DNA of 64,000 nucleotides. Origin: an uncultured Lachnospiraceae bacterium. Its GTDB lineage: Bacteria > Bacillota > Clostridia > Lachnospirales > Lachnospiraceae. How positions within the stretch are numbered: position 1 is the stretch's first letter; the number at the start of each line of letters is the position of its first letter. The notes below the pieces were generated by a model that was not told where the DNA came from, made no database searches, and saw only the letters and a list, made by a program, of their open reading frames with translations. Where the stretch lies: positions 1 through 64,000 of the forward strand of contig CAKRPS010000009.1 of NCBI GenBank assembly GCA_934385475.1, read 5' to 3'. Positions 1 through 9,067 of the stretch are shown in pieces. A program made the translations under genes and the position numbers.

Positions 1-68
1 GTTCCCCAAATTATACGGAATAGCAGGGGTACTGTCATATCTAATTTATTGTTGCTTCTTTACCAACC

Positions 69-356
69 ATGAGCATTTGTACAGGGATTGTTATTGGTTA
101 CGCTGCTGAAAACAGCACAGGCACGCTTTTCATTCAAAAAAGCATATGTGAACGATGCAATACTGCTGATACAGTATATGGTAATTCAGCTTTTTTGCAT
201 TATTCAGACTGGGTAAAAAGCTTGCTTTATGGAGAAAGTATGATCATGAACAGCAGCCGCCAGAGCATTGTGCCGATACTGGTCAGTATGCTGGTTACCT
301 GCGTGGCAGGTCTTTTTTTTATTGCAGAAAATCAAATTGACAAAATCTTTCAATAG
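69..356 (+). pseudogene. C-terminal remnant of a membrane protein (probably decayed)
   Basis: A 95-residue reading frame with one clear hydrophobic segment near its C-terminus (around residues 66-86, SIVPILVSMLVTCVAGLFF). There is no ribosome-binding site before the ATG. A different frame, open from base 2 to about 109, also reads as a hydrophobic protein end. Together these suggest the tail of a membrane protein, perhaps an ABC-2-type permease, disrupted by a frameshift near base 70. The 5' part lies outside the window. I do not recognise the family. It could also be a non-coding stretch that happens to be open. Confidence 0.3.
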
Positions 357-365
357 AGATAATAT
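337..365 (+). promoter_or_regulatory. Sigma-A promoter of the TetR operon
   Basis: TTGACA at 337-342 and TAATAT at 360-365 are separated by exactly 17 bp. This is a near-consensus promoter pointing at the TetR gene. The -10 box lies inside the left arm of the inverted repeat at 355-398, so a repressor bound there would block initiation. Confidence 0.75.
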
Positions 366-398
366 ATCAGTGATATATAGCACTGATATATTATCTCT
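355..398 (+). promoter_or_regulatory. Perfect 18-bp inverted repeat, probable TetR operator
   Basis: The arms at 355-372 and 381-398 are perfect reverse complements (AGAGATAATATATCAGTG and its complement) with an 8-bp spacer. The left arm covers the -10 box and the right arm the start of the transcript. No U-tract follows, so it is unlikely to be a terminator. Position and symmetry fit autorepression by the TetR protein encoded 66 bp downstream. Confidence 0.7.
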
Positions 399-464
399 AT
401 TTGTTATGGTAATGAGAAAAAACTTCGTTTTGAAATTGATAATAAAGATGAACAGGCAGGGAAT

Positions 465-1067
465 ATGGAAGAAATAAGCAGCACACAACAGCAGATATTG
501 AATGTTGGGAAAAAAGAATTTCTGGAGCATGGCTTTAAGGGGGCATCACTCAGGCAGATCGTGAAACAGGCGGGGTTTACCCTTGGCGCTTTTTACGGCT
601 ACTATCAGTCGAAGGAAGAATTGTTTGATGCGCTTGTGAAGGAGACGGCTGACTACATTATAGTTTTCATACAGGAAATTTACGATGAAGTAAAAATGTA
701 TCCGTCAAAGGAGCGGGCGGGGCAGATGATGGATTGCTTCGCAAGGAGACAGCCGGAAATAGTGGACTATCTGCTAGAGCACAGAGAGGAACTGCGGCTG
801 CTCCTGATGAAAGCGGAGGGAACCCGGTACGAAACCTTTTTTGAGACGATGGCGGCGATCAGTGAAAAAAATGTAGGGGAGAACATTCTGTGGATCAGCA
901 GGCAGAATATGACGTTTCGGCTGTTGATCCATGCGTATTACCGGCTGTTGATCCAGGTGGTCCTTGGTGGCGGTGACCGGGAAAGTGTTCTGAAAGCAAT
1001 GATGGATATTCAATCATTTTTTTATTACGGTTTTCAATATTTCATGAAGGAGGAAAACGAACAATGA
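465..1067 (+). CDS. TetR/AcrR-family transcriptional regulator
   Basis: A 200-residue protein with a typical TetR N-terminus. Residues about 8-55 form the helix-turn-helix: a helix ending in EFLEHGFKGASLRQIVKQAG, then FTLGAFYGYYQSKEELFDAL, the family signature. The remainder is the helical ligand-binding and dimerisation region. The start follows an AGGCAGGG ribosome site. It overlaps the next gene by four bases (ATGA), so the two are translationally coupled. The strong palindrome over the promoter suggests autoregulation. The inducer is unknown; the partner gene points to a small thiazoline-like or xenobiotic compound. Confidence 0.9.
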   Translation: MEEISSTQQQILNVGKKEFLEHGFKGASLRQIVKQAGFTLGAFYGYYQSKEELFDALVKETADYIIVFIQEIYDEVKMYPSKERAGQMMDCFARRQPEIVDYLLEHREELRLLLMKAEGTRYETFFETMAAISEKNVGENILWISRQNMTFRLLIHAYYRLLIQVVLGGGDRESVLKAMMDIQSFFYYGFQYFMKEENEQ

Positions 1068-1708
1068 TGAAGTACAAGGGAAACTATTTCAGTCTGATCA
1101 CAATGGTAATAAAAAAGCCGATGGTCCGGCAGTACGGTAAGGAACAGACAAAAAAGTGGCTGAAAGGGGCGAAAACCGTCTATAAGCAGATGCTTGCAGA
1201 AACAGAAGATATCGGCGCGGATAACCCGATGGTGGGCAATATTTATTCAGGTTTTGTTTTTATGGCAATCTGGAAAGCGGCAGACGGCGCGATCAAGGTA
1301 GAGGATTTTAACCGTGTAGCGGCAGAAATGATGGATCGTCCTATTGTACGGAAACTAAAAGGTGGGACAGATATGAACAAGCAGAAGGATCGGGATGAGA
1401 TGAACGCGCAGTTTCACCGCCTGGCAGACTGGGCAGAAGCGCATCCGCAATATAAAGATAAAACGTGGGATTTCCATTTTGATGAGGAAAAGCACAAGGA
1501 CGGTATCTATTATTATTTTACCAGATGTCCCATGGAGACTTATGCCAGAGAGCATGGTTATATGGAAGTGTTGCCGGTGTGCTGTAATCTGGATTTCTGT
1601 ACGGCGAAGCTGCGTCATGCAAATCTGTATCGGGAGCAGACGCTTTCCGAAGGAGGAAAAATGTGTGATTACTGGTTTGTGGGAGATCAGGTAAAGAATC
1701 CACAATAG
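1064..1708 (+). CDS. L-2-amino-thiazoline-4-carboxylic acid hydrolase family protein
   Basis: A 214-residue soluble protein resembling the ATC-hydrolase family that is common in Clostridia next to TetR regulators. Family-like features are the conserved acidic/aromatic core (YYYFTRCPMETYAREHGY) followed by the PVCCNLDF segment, with cysteines near residues 157 and 172-173. The founding enzyme opens 2-aminothiazoline-4-carboxylate during L-cysteine formation, but most clostridial members have no tested substrate. The start overlaps the TetR stop. The family assignment is from memory of the motif pattern; the substrate is not inferable. Confidence 0.7.
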   Translation: MMKYKGNYFSLITMVIKKPMVRQYGKEQTKKWLKGAKTVYKQMLAETEDIGADNPMVGNIYSGFVFMAIWKAADGAIKVEDFNRVAAEMMDRPIVRKLKGGTDMNKQKDRDEMNAQFHRLADWAEAHPQYKDKTWDFHFDEEKHKDGIYYYFTRCPMETYAREHGYMEVLPVCCNLDFCTAKLRHANLYREQTLSEGGKMCDYWFVGDQVKNPQ

Positions 1709-1733
1709 AACAGAAGGAGTATGGAGAGGGAAT

Positions 1734-1985
1734 ATGGGATTTCTGAAAAGCAAGTATGAGCGCCAACTGGACAGCCTGATGATGAAGATCGATACCAATA
1801 TGTCAAACAATTATAAAGATAATGCGCAGGCAGATATGAGAGAACTTGAAGCGACCTTCAGGCAGTACAGTGAGCAGGGAGTGTTGAAGGAAAAGACGCG
1901 CATTTATTATGAAAAGCAGTTGGAATTGTATCGGGAAAAATTAAAGGGATATACGCATAAGGACCAGAAACCATACTGGACTTAA
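1734..1985 (+). CDS. Small helical hypothetical protein
   Basis: An 83-residue, highly charged, almost entirely helical protein (MGFLKSKYERQLDSLMMKID at the start), without signal peptide or membrane segment. A GGAGAGGG-like ribosome site precedes the ATG. It lies 25 bp after the hydrolase gene and just before a terminator, so it is probably the third gene of the TetR unit. I do not recognise the family. A coiled-coil adaptor is possible, but nothing in the sequence proves a function. Confidence 0.6.
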   Translation: MGFLKSKYERQLDSLMMKIDTNMSNNYKDNAQADMRELEATFRQYSEQGVLKEKTRIYYEKQLELYREKLKGYTHKDQKPYWT

Positions 1986-2000
1986 GGAGTGCGGCAACAG

Positions 2001-2033
2001 GCCGGTGCAGAAAAAGCACCGGCTTAGTTTTTG
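2001..2033 (+). terminator. Rho-independent terminator of the TetR operon
   Basis: Stem GCCGGTGC (2001-2008) pairs with GCACCGGC (2016-2023) over a 7-nt A-rich loop, followed by TTAGTTTTTG. It ends the TetR/hydrolase/small-protein unit. Confidence 0.8.
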
Positions 2034-2100
2034 CTGTTTGGCAGTCAGAAGTCAGTACGCAGAAAATATTTTTCATTTAAGGTTTTTTTAATAATTCCCA

Positions 2101-2158
2101 TGCTACACTTGCAACATCAGGAGCGCCTGTAAAGCGAAAAACGGACTTTTCCGGCGCT
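2101..2158 (+). promoter_or_regulatory. Possible extended -10 promoter and leader hairpin before the ABC operon
   Basis: TGCTACACT at 2101-2109 fits an extended -10 element; no clear -35 is seen. In the leader, AGCGCC (2122-2127) can pair with GGCGCT (2153-2158). No long U-tract follows. The assignment is weak and rests on position. Confidence 0.35.
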
Positions 2159-2184
2159 TACAAATCAGAAAAAAGAGGTGCAAT

Positions 2185-4581
2185 ATGTTTTGGCGAATAT
2201 TAAAACGGGACTTGAAACGTAAGAGGACGATGAACATGATTTTGCTGCTGTTCATCCTGTTAGCGTCCATGTTTCTGGCAAGCAGTGCAAACAATCTGGT
2301 GACAGTGACGGGAACAGTGGATCGCTTCATCGAGATGTCCGAGGTGCCGGATCTTTTCGTGCTGGCCCTGGCACAGGGGGAGGAAGATCCAATCCGGGAT
2401 TTCATAGAGAAGAACCCGGGGGTTAAGAAATATGATGTGCAGGATACAGTTGGTATACAGAATGATCAGGTTGAGATCCTTTACCGGAAGGATGAGAATA
2501 AGGCAGAAAAGAGTCATTACGAGAAGAGTAATACGCTTTCGATACAGGCAGTTCCGGACACCTATATGAAGGTGTTTGACGAGGACGGAAAGGAACTGGT
2601 TCTTAGACCGGGAGAGATTGCGCTGGCAAGGCTTGAGGCGGAAAACAACCATCTGCAAAAGGGAGACCGGATCGCGATCACCGTCGGCGACGTTCGCAAG
2701 GAGTTTACGGTCGCTGCATTGACCAAGGATGCGGTGTTTGGCACAAGTTTCATGGGATTTAAGCGCAACATCATATCGAAGGAAGATTTTGAAGACTACA
2801 CAGCGCAGGACGGATTGACGATCACGCGCATCTACGATGTGGATTATGCAGATCAGGCACAGTTTGAAAAGGACTATAAAGCGCAGAAGTTTAATGTGAT
2901 CTCCGGGGTAGAGAAGAAACTGATCCCGATGTGCTACGTATTCGATCTGTTGGTTGCCGGAATATTGATCCTGGTCAGCATCTGTCTGATTCTGATCGCG
3001 TTTCTTGTCTTAAAGTTTACGATCTCTTTTACCCTGCAGGAGGATTACAAGGAGATCGGCATTATGAAAGCGATCGGTCTGAAGGATCGGGATGTCCGAA
3101 AGATATATCTAGTGAAATATCTGGGACTTGCGGTCGTCGGAGCGGTGACCGGATTCTTCTGCAGTATTCCGTTCGGAAAGGTTATGTTGGAGCAGGCGGT
3201 TGTCAATGTAGTAGTGGATTCTGAGGGAGGAGGCCTGCCGGTGAATATGCTGGCAAGCGCTCTGGTGATCCTGATCGTGCTGTTGTTCTGCAATCACTGT
3301 ACTGGAAGGACTAAAAAAATATCTGCCATCGAGGCGATCCGCAGTGGATCTTCCGGAGAACGTTTTTCACCGAAACATATGAATCTTTTCCGGCATAAGA
3401 GCATGGGGGTTCCGGAGTTTCTGGCAGTGAATGATGTGGTAAATCAAAAGAGCAGATTTGCAGTGCTGCTGCTCAACTTTATGCTCGGTACGGCGATGAT
3501 CCTTCTGCCGCTCAGCGCATGGACTACATTGAAGGGAGAGGATATCGTGTATTCTTTCGGCGTATGGAAATCGGATCTCTACGTGGAAAGTGGGATGGAA
3601 AACCGCATGATAGCACACGGAGAGGATGGCATCCGGGAGGCGCAGGAGTATCTGGATGAGCTAGAGGACGCACTTGCGCAGGAAAATATCGGGGCAGAGA
3701 CAGGGATGCAGATCGGATTTATCTTTGTGGGGTATGCGCAGGATGATGAGGATACGTATGCGTGCCTTGCCATGCAGCCTATCGGAGAATGGGAGCAGCA
3801 TCTGACCATTCTGGATGGCAGGGAACCGGTTCATGAAAATGAGATTGCTATCACGGAGGTTTCCGCGGAGGACATGGGAGTTTCGATAGGAGACAGTATT
3901 CATCTGAGCTATACGGATGGCGACCATGAATATCTGATCACGGGAACGTACCAGACAATGATGAATATGGGAAAAGGAATATGGCTTCCGAAGGCAGCAA
4001 AGCCGGACGGCAGTTATCTGGCAGGCATGTATGCTTTTCAGATTGCACTGGATGAGCCGGAGCAGAGGGATGCGGCAGTGAAAATCTTGGAGAAAGAGTT
4101 TCCGGAGATAAAGATCTATCAGGGAACAGAGTGGTTGAACGATATGTGCGGACTGGATAGTATCATCGGGCAGATCACAAATGTAACGGCGGCGATCACG
4201 ATCGTTGTCCTTGCGATCAGCGCGCTGCTCACAATCCTGATGGTGCGGACATTTCTGACCAAAGAGCGGGGCGATATTGCGCTTATGAAAAGCATGGGCT
4301 TTCGCAATATCACGATCAGAAGATGGCAGAGCGCGAGGATCCTGCTGGTGCTTGTGACAGCGATCGTACTTGGAACGATTCTGACCAGACTGATCGCGCC
4401 GGCAACGATGGGGCAGATATTTGCCATGATGGGAGCGCGCAGAATGAAGCTGACGATCGATCCGGTTTTGAGCTATGTAATTTACCCGCTGCTGATGATC
4501 GCGGTAACGGGAGCGGCGGCGCTGCTGAGTACAGGAGGGATCCGAAGGATCGATGTAAAGGAAGTCAACAGTATCGAATAG
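2185..4581 (+). CDS. FtsX-family ABC transporter permease, two-domain type
   Basis: A 798-residue membrane protein with an N-terminal membrane anchor (about residues 15-38), a periplasmic-type domain, three membrane helices near 250-375 forming a first FtsX domain, a second extracellular domain, and a second FtsX domain in the last 150 residues. Both domains carry the coupling segment typical of the family (KEIGIMKAIGLKDRDV and GDIALMKSMGFRNITI). The start follows AGAGGTG. It is followed by its ATPase and a two-component system. MacB/Bce-like exporters of this layout handle peptides, lipids or envelope antibiotics; the substrate here is not predictable. Confidence 0.9.
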   Translation: MFWRILKRDLKRKRTMNMILLLFILLASMFLASSANNLVTVTGTVDRFIEMSEVPDLFVLALAQGEEDPIRDFIEKNPGVKKYDVQDTVGIQNDQVEILYRKDENKAEKSHYEKSNTLSIQAVPDTYMKVFDEDGKELVLRPGEIALARLEAENNHLQKGDRIAITVGDVRKEFTVAALTKDAVFGTSFMGFKRNIISKEDFEDYTAQDGLTITRIYDVDYADQAQFEKDYKAQKFNVISGVEKKLIPMCYVFDLLVAGILILVSICLILIAFLVLKFTISFTLQEDYKEIGIMKAIGLKDRDVRKIYLVKYLGLAVVGAVTGFFCSIPFGKVMLEQAVVNVVVDSEGGGLPVNMLASALVILIVLLFCNHCTGRTKKISAIEAIRSGSSGERFSPKHMNLFRHKSMGVPEFLAVNDVVNQKSRFAVLLLNFMLGTAMILLPLSAWTTLKGEDIVYSFGVWKSDLYVESGMENRMIAHGEDGIREAQEYLDELEDALAQENIGAETGMQIGFIFVGYAQDDEDTYACLAMQPIGEWEQHLTILDGREPVHENEIAITEVSAEDMGVSIGDSIHLSYTDGDHEYLITGTYQTMMNMGKGIWLPKAAKPDGSYLAGMYAFQIALDEPEQRDAAVKILEKEFPEIKIYQGTEWLNDMCGLDSIIGQITNVTAAITIVVLAISALLTILMVRTFLTKERGDIALMKSMGFRNITIRRWQSARILLVLVTAIVLGTILTRLIAPATMGQIFAMMGARRMKLTIDPVLSYVIYPLLMIAVTGAAALLSTGGIRRIDVKEVNSIE

Positions 4582-4619
4582 AAAAGCGTGTGGGATAACA
4601 GGCGCGGAAAGAGGGAGAG

Positions 4620-5390
4620 ATGAGTTCATTAAAAGTAAAGGATCTGTGTAAGACCTACATTGTAAATAAGAGACAGAACAATGTTCTGAGGAATGTCAAT
4701 CTGGAGATCAAAGAAGGAGAGATGGTGGCTGTCATGGGACCGTCCGGCTCCGGAAAATCAACGCTTCTGTACACGGTCAGCGGGATGGATGAACCGACTG
4801 CCGGAAGAGTGGATTACTTTGGAAAGGATCTGGGCAGCCTTTCCGCTTCGGAGATCAGCGATGTGCGTCTGGACAATATGGGCTTTATTTTTCAGCAGAT
4901 GTACATGTTAAAAAATCTCAGTATTTATGATAATATTATTTTGCCGGCGTACCAGTCGGGCAAGAATAAAGGCAAAGAGAAAAAACAGCAGATCGACGAA
5001 CGTGCAAAACAGCTTATGCAGAAAATGGGGATCAGTGACATTGCGCAGAATGGCGTGAATGAGGTTTCCGGAGGACAGCTCCAGAGGGCGTGTATCTGTC
5101 GTAGCCTGATCAATCAGCCGAAGATGATCTTTGCAGATGAGCCGACCGGGGCACTGAATCAGCAGAACTCCAGAGAAGTGATGAAGGAGCTTGTGAGGAT
5201 CAATGCGGAGGGTACGACGATCATGCTGGTCACCCATGACATGCGGGTCGCAGCCAAGAGCGACAGGGTGTTGTATATCGAGGACGGGAACATCAAAGGA
5301 GAGTACACCTTTGGAAAGTTTAAGTCGGAAGAGGAGACGAGAAGCAGAGAAAAGAAACTCAGTGACTGGCTGATGGAGATGGGTTGGTAG
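4620..5390 (+). CDS. ABC transporter ATPase partner of the FtsX permease
   Basis: A 256-residue MacB/LolD-type ATPase. Visible motifs are Walker A (GPSGSGKST, about residues 40-48), the Q-loop, the signature VSGGQLQR, Walker B (MIFADEPTG) and the H-loop (LVTHD). A charged C-terminal extension of about 30 residues (FKSEEETRSREKKLSDWL) goes beyond the usual LolD core. The gene starts 38 bp after the permease and is surely its energising partner. Confidence 0.93.
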   Translation: MSSLKVKDLCKTYIVNKRQNNVLRNVNLEIKEGEMVAVMGPSGSGKSTLLYTVSGMDEPTAGRVDYFGKDLGSLSASEISDVRLDNMGFIFQQMYMLKNLSIYDNIILPAYQSGKNKGKEKKQQIDERAKQLMQKMGISDIAQNGVNEVSGGQLQRACICRSLINQPKMIFADEPTGALNQQNSREVMKELVRINAEGTTIMLVTHDMRVAAKSDRVLYIEDGNIKGEYTFGKFKSEEETRSREKKLSDWLMEMGW

Positions 5391-5402
5391 AAAGGCATTA
5401 CT

Positions 5403-6080
5403 ATGAAGGATATCCTGCTGGTGGAAGATCATGAAGAACTGAATCAACTGATGTGTACCTTTCTTTCCAGGGCAGGATATTCTGTGCAGGGAGTTACGAA
5501 CGGAGAGGAGGCGCTTTCTTCTTTTCAGGAGGAGGGGGCCAGACTGATCATTCTGGATGTGTCACTGCCACGGATGGATGGCTTTGCGGTCTGTCAGGCA
5601 GTTCGGGAGAAATCGGATGTACCGCTTTTGTTTCTGAGTGCGAGAGTGGATAAGGAAGATAAGATGAACGGTTATCTTCTGGGGGCGGACGATTACATCG
5701 AAAAGCCGGTAGATATGGATATTTTACTGGCCAAGGTGTCCGCGCTGATGCACCGCAATTATGATGGCAGAGAGGAGAAGCTGATCCGGGCAGGAGATGT
5801 TACCATTGACGTACAGGGGCAGAAAGCCTATTTAAGGGAGCAGCCGCTTGTATTAAATGTCAAGGAATATGAACTGCTATCCCTGCTTGTGAAAAATGCA
5901 GGGAAGGTGCTCCGAAAAGAGTTTCTTTTCAATGAAATCTGGGGTGTGGATTGCTTTAGCGAGAACCAGACCTTGACGGTACATATCAAAATGCTCCGTG
6001 ATAAGATTGAGGAAGATCCCAGAAAACCACAGCGGATCAGAACGGTGTGGGGAGTAGGATATATTTATGAGGAAATATAA
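5403..6080 (+). CDS. OmpR/PhoB-family response regulator
   Basis: 225 residues. The receiver domain (1-115) carries the phosphoacceptor Asp in LIILDVSLPRMDG and the conserved Lys in DYIEKPVD. The winged-helix DNA-binding domain (about 130-225) ends with the usual RTVWGVGYIYE segment. It starts 12 bp after the ATPase and overlaps the kinase gene by 14 bp, so exporter and two-component system form one transcriptional unit. By analogy with Bce-type modules, it probably activates the exporter genes. Confidence 0.93.
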   Translation: MKDILLVEDHEELNQLMCTFLSRAGYSVQGVTNGEEALSSFQEEGARLIILDVSLPRMDGFAVCQAVREKSDVPLLFLSARVDKEDKMNGYLLGADDYIEKPVDMDILLAKVSALMHRNYDGREEKLIRAGDVTIDVQGQKAYLREQPLVLNVKEYELLSLLVKNAGKVLRKEFLFNEIWGVDCFSENQTLTVHIKMLRDKIEEDPRKPQRIRTVWGVGYIYEEI

Positions 6081-7338
6081 TTATTTACTGGCCGGTGTTA
6101 TCGTTGCCTATTTCGTTGCGGCATGTCTCTTGTGGCAGATATCCGTACAGCAACAGGAACGCTGCGATATGGGATATAAGGCAGAGGTAAATGATCTGCT
6201 TTTCAAAGCACAGGAGGGAGTTCCGATAGAAGAACTGTTGGACACCTCCTGTGTCTATATTAAGGCGGTTCATTTTCTGCCGGTGGCAGGGTTACAGGAC
6301 GATGGAAAACAGCAGGCTTTTTTTGCAAACCGGAATCAACTGCATACTGTGATAAAACCCCTTTACATACAACAGAAATGTGAGGGGTATTTGTGTTTTG
6401 ACTATCGTATTCCCGTACAGAAACAATTATTCTGGGTCGATGAAATGACATTATTGTTGACATTTCTGCTTGTTATGGGAATATTAGTGTATGTGCGAAA
6501 TAAACTACTCATGCCGTTTGTAAAATTTCAGGAAATGCCTTATGAGCTTGCCAAGGGTCATCTGCGGGAGGAGATACCGGAAAGCAGGAACCGGTATTTC
6601 GGAAGATTTCTCTGGGGTATTTCCATGTTGAGGGATACTCTGCAAAGCACCAGAAAAAGAGAACTTGAGCTTGCCAGAGAAAAAAAGACGATGATCCTGT
6701 CCATTTCCCATGATATCAAGATTCCGCTCAGCGCGATCAAGCTGTATGCCAGAAGCCTTTATGAGGGGCTTGCAGAGAATGAGCAGGACAGAAAAGAGTG
6801 TGGGCACAGGATTGAAGAGCATGCAGATGAGATAGAGGGATTTGTAAAAAAGATTATGGAGACCTCCAGAGAAGAAGTGGTTTCGGTCGAAGTGCAGAAT
6901 GGAGAGTTTTACATGAAAGATTATGTAAACCGAATTGCAGAACTGTACCAAGATAAATGCGCAACAAGAATGGTGGATTTTCAAATTGAAAGTTATGTAA
7001 ACCATTTACTCAAAGGAGATTTGGAGCGCGCGATTGAAGTCATGGAGAATCTTATGGAAAATGCGCTGAAATATGGTGATGGAAGAAGGATTACGATCTC
7101 TTTCCATGAGGAGGACGGTTGCCAGGTCATAGACGTTTTCAACACAGGAGAGGTGATCCAGAGGCAGGAGATCCTGCATCTGTTTGACAGCTTTTTCCGG
7201 GGGAGCAACGCAAAGGGAAAAGAGGGAAACGGCCTCGGTCTCTATATCTGTAAGCAGATCATGCAAAAGATGGGCGGAGAAGTTTATGTGCAGACAAGGG
7301 CAGAGGGAATGAGCTTCTGCCTGGTGTTTATGCAGTAG
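6067..7338 (+). CDS. Two-component sensor histidine kinase
   Basis: 423 residues. Two membrane helices (about 7-28 and 128-148) flank a roughly 100-residue extracellular domain. The HisKA H-box is ILSISHDIKIPLSA, with the phosphorylated His near residue 215. The ATPase domain has the N-box ENLMENALKYGD and the G2 box GNGLGLYICKQI. The G1 box reads DVFNTGE rather than the usual DNG. The start overlaps the response regulator. It probably senses the exporter substrate or envelope stress. Confidence 0.92.
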   Translation: MRKYNYLLAGVIVAYFVAACLLWQISVQQQERCDMGYKAEVNDLLFKAQEGVPIEELLDTSCVYIKAVHFLPVAGLQDDGKQQAFFANRNQLHTVIKPLYIQQKCEGYLCFDYRIPVQKQLFWVDEMTLLLTFLLVMGILVYVRNKLLMPFVKFQEMPYELAKGHLREEIPESRNRYFGRFLWGISMLRDTLQSTRKRELELAREKKTMILSISHDIKIPLSAIKLYARSLYEGLAENEQDRKECGHRIEEHADEIEGFVKKIMETSREEVVSVEVQNGEFYMKDYVNRIAELYQDKCATRMVDFQIESYVNHLLKGDLERAIEVMENLMENALKYGDGRRITISFHEEDGCQVIDVFNTGEVIQRQEILHLFDSFFRGSNAKGKEGNGLGLYICKQIMQKMGGEVYVQTRAEGMSFCLVFMQ

Positions 7339-7356
7339 GAGGGAGAAAGTTCAATT

Positions 7357-8277
7357 ATGAAAAACAAAAAGAGAATATCAGCTATTTCCGTTGTACTTCT
7401 GCTTGTCCTGTTCTTGTATGGGAGCAATGGAAAGAATGCGGCGTTGGATCATTTTGATGATGCGTCGGTGCCGATCTATGCAGGAGAGGCAAGCGTGACG
7501 GTGAACAATGGAGTTCCCTTTTTTACCATGGGAGATCTGACACCCGAATCGTTTGAATACTACAGTGATCTGGATGCTATCGGACGATGTGGCCCGGCCT
7601 ATGCCTGTGTCGGACAGGATCTGATGCCGACGCAGGAGAGGGGAGATATCAGCAGTGTCAAACCAACCGGTTGGCAGGAAACTACATACGATGACATAGA
7701 CGGAGAAATGCTGTACAACAGATGTCATCTGATCGGATTCCAGCTTACGGCGGAGGATGCCAATGAGAAAAATCTGATTACCGGGACAAGATATTTTAAT
7801 GTGCAGGGGATGCTTCCATATGAAAATCAGGTGGCAGAGTATATAAAAGATACAGGAAACCATGTTCTTTATCGGGTGACACCCTTTTTTGATGGGGATA
7901 ATCTTGTGGCGAACGGGGTATTGATGGAAGCGTATTCCGTGGAGGATAACGGAGCCGGAGTGAGCTTCTGTGTGTACGTTTTTAACATACAGCCGGGTGT
8001 CACAATCGATTATGCAAACGGTGAGAGTACAGAGACTGCAGAGGAACTTCCGGAAGAACCGGAGCCACAGCCGGAACAGACCCAGAGTGTAGAACCTGCT
8101 CCGGAGACAACCAACACCACAGCATCCTATATTCTGAATACGAACACTCATGAATTTCATATTCCTTCCTGTTCCAGCGTGGATCAGATGAAGGAGTCCA
8201 ATAAGAAGGCGTTTAATGGAACAAGGGATGAGGCGATCGCGCAGGGCTATGACCCGTGCAAGAGATGTAATCCCTAA
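7357..8277 (+). CDS. Secreted DNA/RNA non-specific endonuclease, EndA-like
   Basis: 306 residues. A signal peptide or membrane anchor (residues 4-25) is followed by an EndA/NucA-like domain whose catalytic motif is YNRCHLIGFQLT, a variant of DRGHLLGY that keeps the catalytic His. Then GTRYFNVQGMLPYENQVAEY supplies the metal-site Asn and following helix. A Pro/Glu-rich linker leads to a small C-terminal domain ending in CKRCNP, a likely zinc knuckle seen at the end of several surface nucleases. It starts 18 bp after the kinase, so it may belong to the same transcript. Likely role: extracellular DNA degradation or uptake. Confidence 0.85.
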   Translation: MKNKKRISAISVVLLLVLFLYGSNGKNAALDHFDDASVPIYAGEASVTVNNGVPFFTMGDLTPESFEYYSDLDAIGRCGPAYACVGQDLMPTQERGDISSVKPTGWQETTYDDIDGEMLYNRCHLIGFQLTAEDANEKNLITGTRYFNVQGMLPYENQVAEYIKDTGNHVLYRVTPFFDGDNLVANGVLMEAYSVEDNGAGVSFCVYVFNIQPGVTIDYANGESTETAEELPEEPEPQPEQTQSVEPAPETTNTTASYILNTNTHEFHIPSCSSVDQMKESNKKAFNGTRDEAIAQGYDPCKRCNP

Positions 8278-8284
8278 AAGGGAC

Positions 8285-8313
8285 GTGACAAAACGCAGAA
8301 GATTCTTTATAAT
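8285..8313 (+). promoter_or_regulatory. Promoter of the lipoprotein gene
   Basis: GTGACA (8285-8290), a 17-bp spacer and a perfect TATAAT (8308-8313) lie about 80 bp before the lipoprotein gene. Confidence 0.6.
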
Positions 8314-8390
8314 AAAGCTTACTGTGTATAGGGAAGCCGTATCGGGAAAAACTATGAAAAAAGAATTGTAATTCAGGTATGGAGGAGATT

Positions 8391-8957
8391 ATGAGACGAA
8401 GAAAAGCAGCAGTTTTGTTGATGATGACAGGGTTGTGTGTGGTATTGCTTACAGCCTGCGGAAAAGCGAAAACGGAGGAAGAAGTTCCTTCGGATGATCC
8501 GCTTGAGGTTCTGACAACCGTATGGGATAACTATGGGGAAGAAGAGAAATTTGAGGTGGTAGGAGGTAATCGGGGAGCGATGGTGACAGATGCCCCGGGA
8601 GCCTTTGATCTGTCAGATGCAGAGGCGGCAGATGTCGAGATTGCTGTGCCGGAGAAGGCGATACCTCTGATCAAGAGTGCGGCATCGCTCACACACATGC
8701 TTCTGCCAAACACCTTTACCTGTGGAGCCTATGCGACAGCGGGGGCGGTGGACAGTGCAGACCTGGCTACAGCACTCAGGGATAATATTCAGAAAAGACA
8801 CTGGCTAGACGGTGTGCCGGACAAGCTTGTGATCCTTTCGCTGGACAACTGTATTGTTGCGGCTTATGGCAATGAGGACATTATCAATACGTTCCGGGAT
8901 AAGGTGCAGGAGGCATATCCGGTTGCGCAAGTTGTCTATGAGGAAACAATCGAATAA
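8391..8957 (+). CDS. Putative lipoprotein, DUF4358-like
   Basis: 188 residues from ATG 8391, chosen over ATG 8379 because GGAGG at 8381-8385 sits 5 nt before it. A positively charged start and hydrophobic stretch end in the lipobox LTAC, so it should be lipid-anchored outside the membrane. The C-terminal half (ALRDNIQKRHWLDGVPDKLV) resembles the DUF4358 lipoproteins of Lachnospiraceae, where a helix is followed by a strand-rich end. That resemblance is loose. The function is unknown. Confidence 0.7.
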   Translation: MRRRKAAVLLMMTGLCVVLLTACGKAKTEEEVPSDDPLEVLTTVWDNYGEEEKFEVVGGNRGAMVTDAPGAFDLSDAEAADVEIAVPEKAIPLIKSAASLTHMLLPNTFTCGAYATAGAVDSADLATALRDNIQKRHWLDGVPDKLVILSLDNCIVAAYGNEDIINTFRDKVQEAYPVAQVVYEETIE

Positions 8958-8982
8958 TTGTATCATTCAAGCTTTTGCGGGA

Positions 8983-9011
8983 TTGTCACGCTGTGTGGAA
9001 TCGTGTATAAT
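8983..9011 (+). promoter_or_regulatory. Promoter of the 78-residue protein gene
   Basis: TTGTCA (8983-8988), a 17-bp spacer and TATAAT (9006-9011): a strong sigma-A promoter 57 bp before the gene. Confidence 0.7.
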
Positions 9012-9067
9012 AACAGCTATAGAATTAGCTATTCAACACCACATTTTTTCAAAGAGAGGTATATGCG

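Noticed and set aside
3661-4629. A 322-codon minus-strand frame
   Set aside because: It is antisense to the FtsX permease; its sequence is His/Arg/Ser-rich without motifs.
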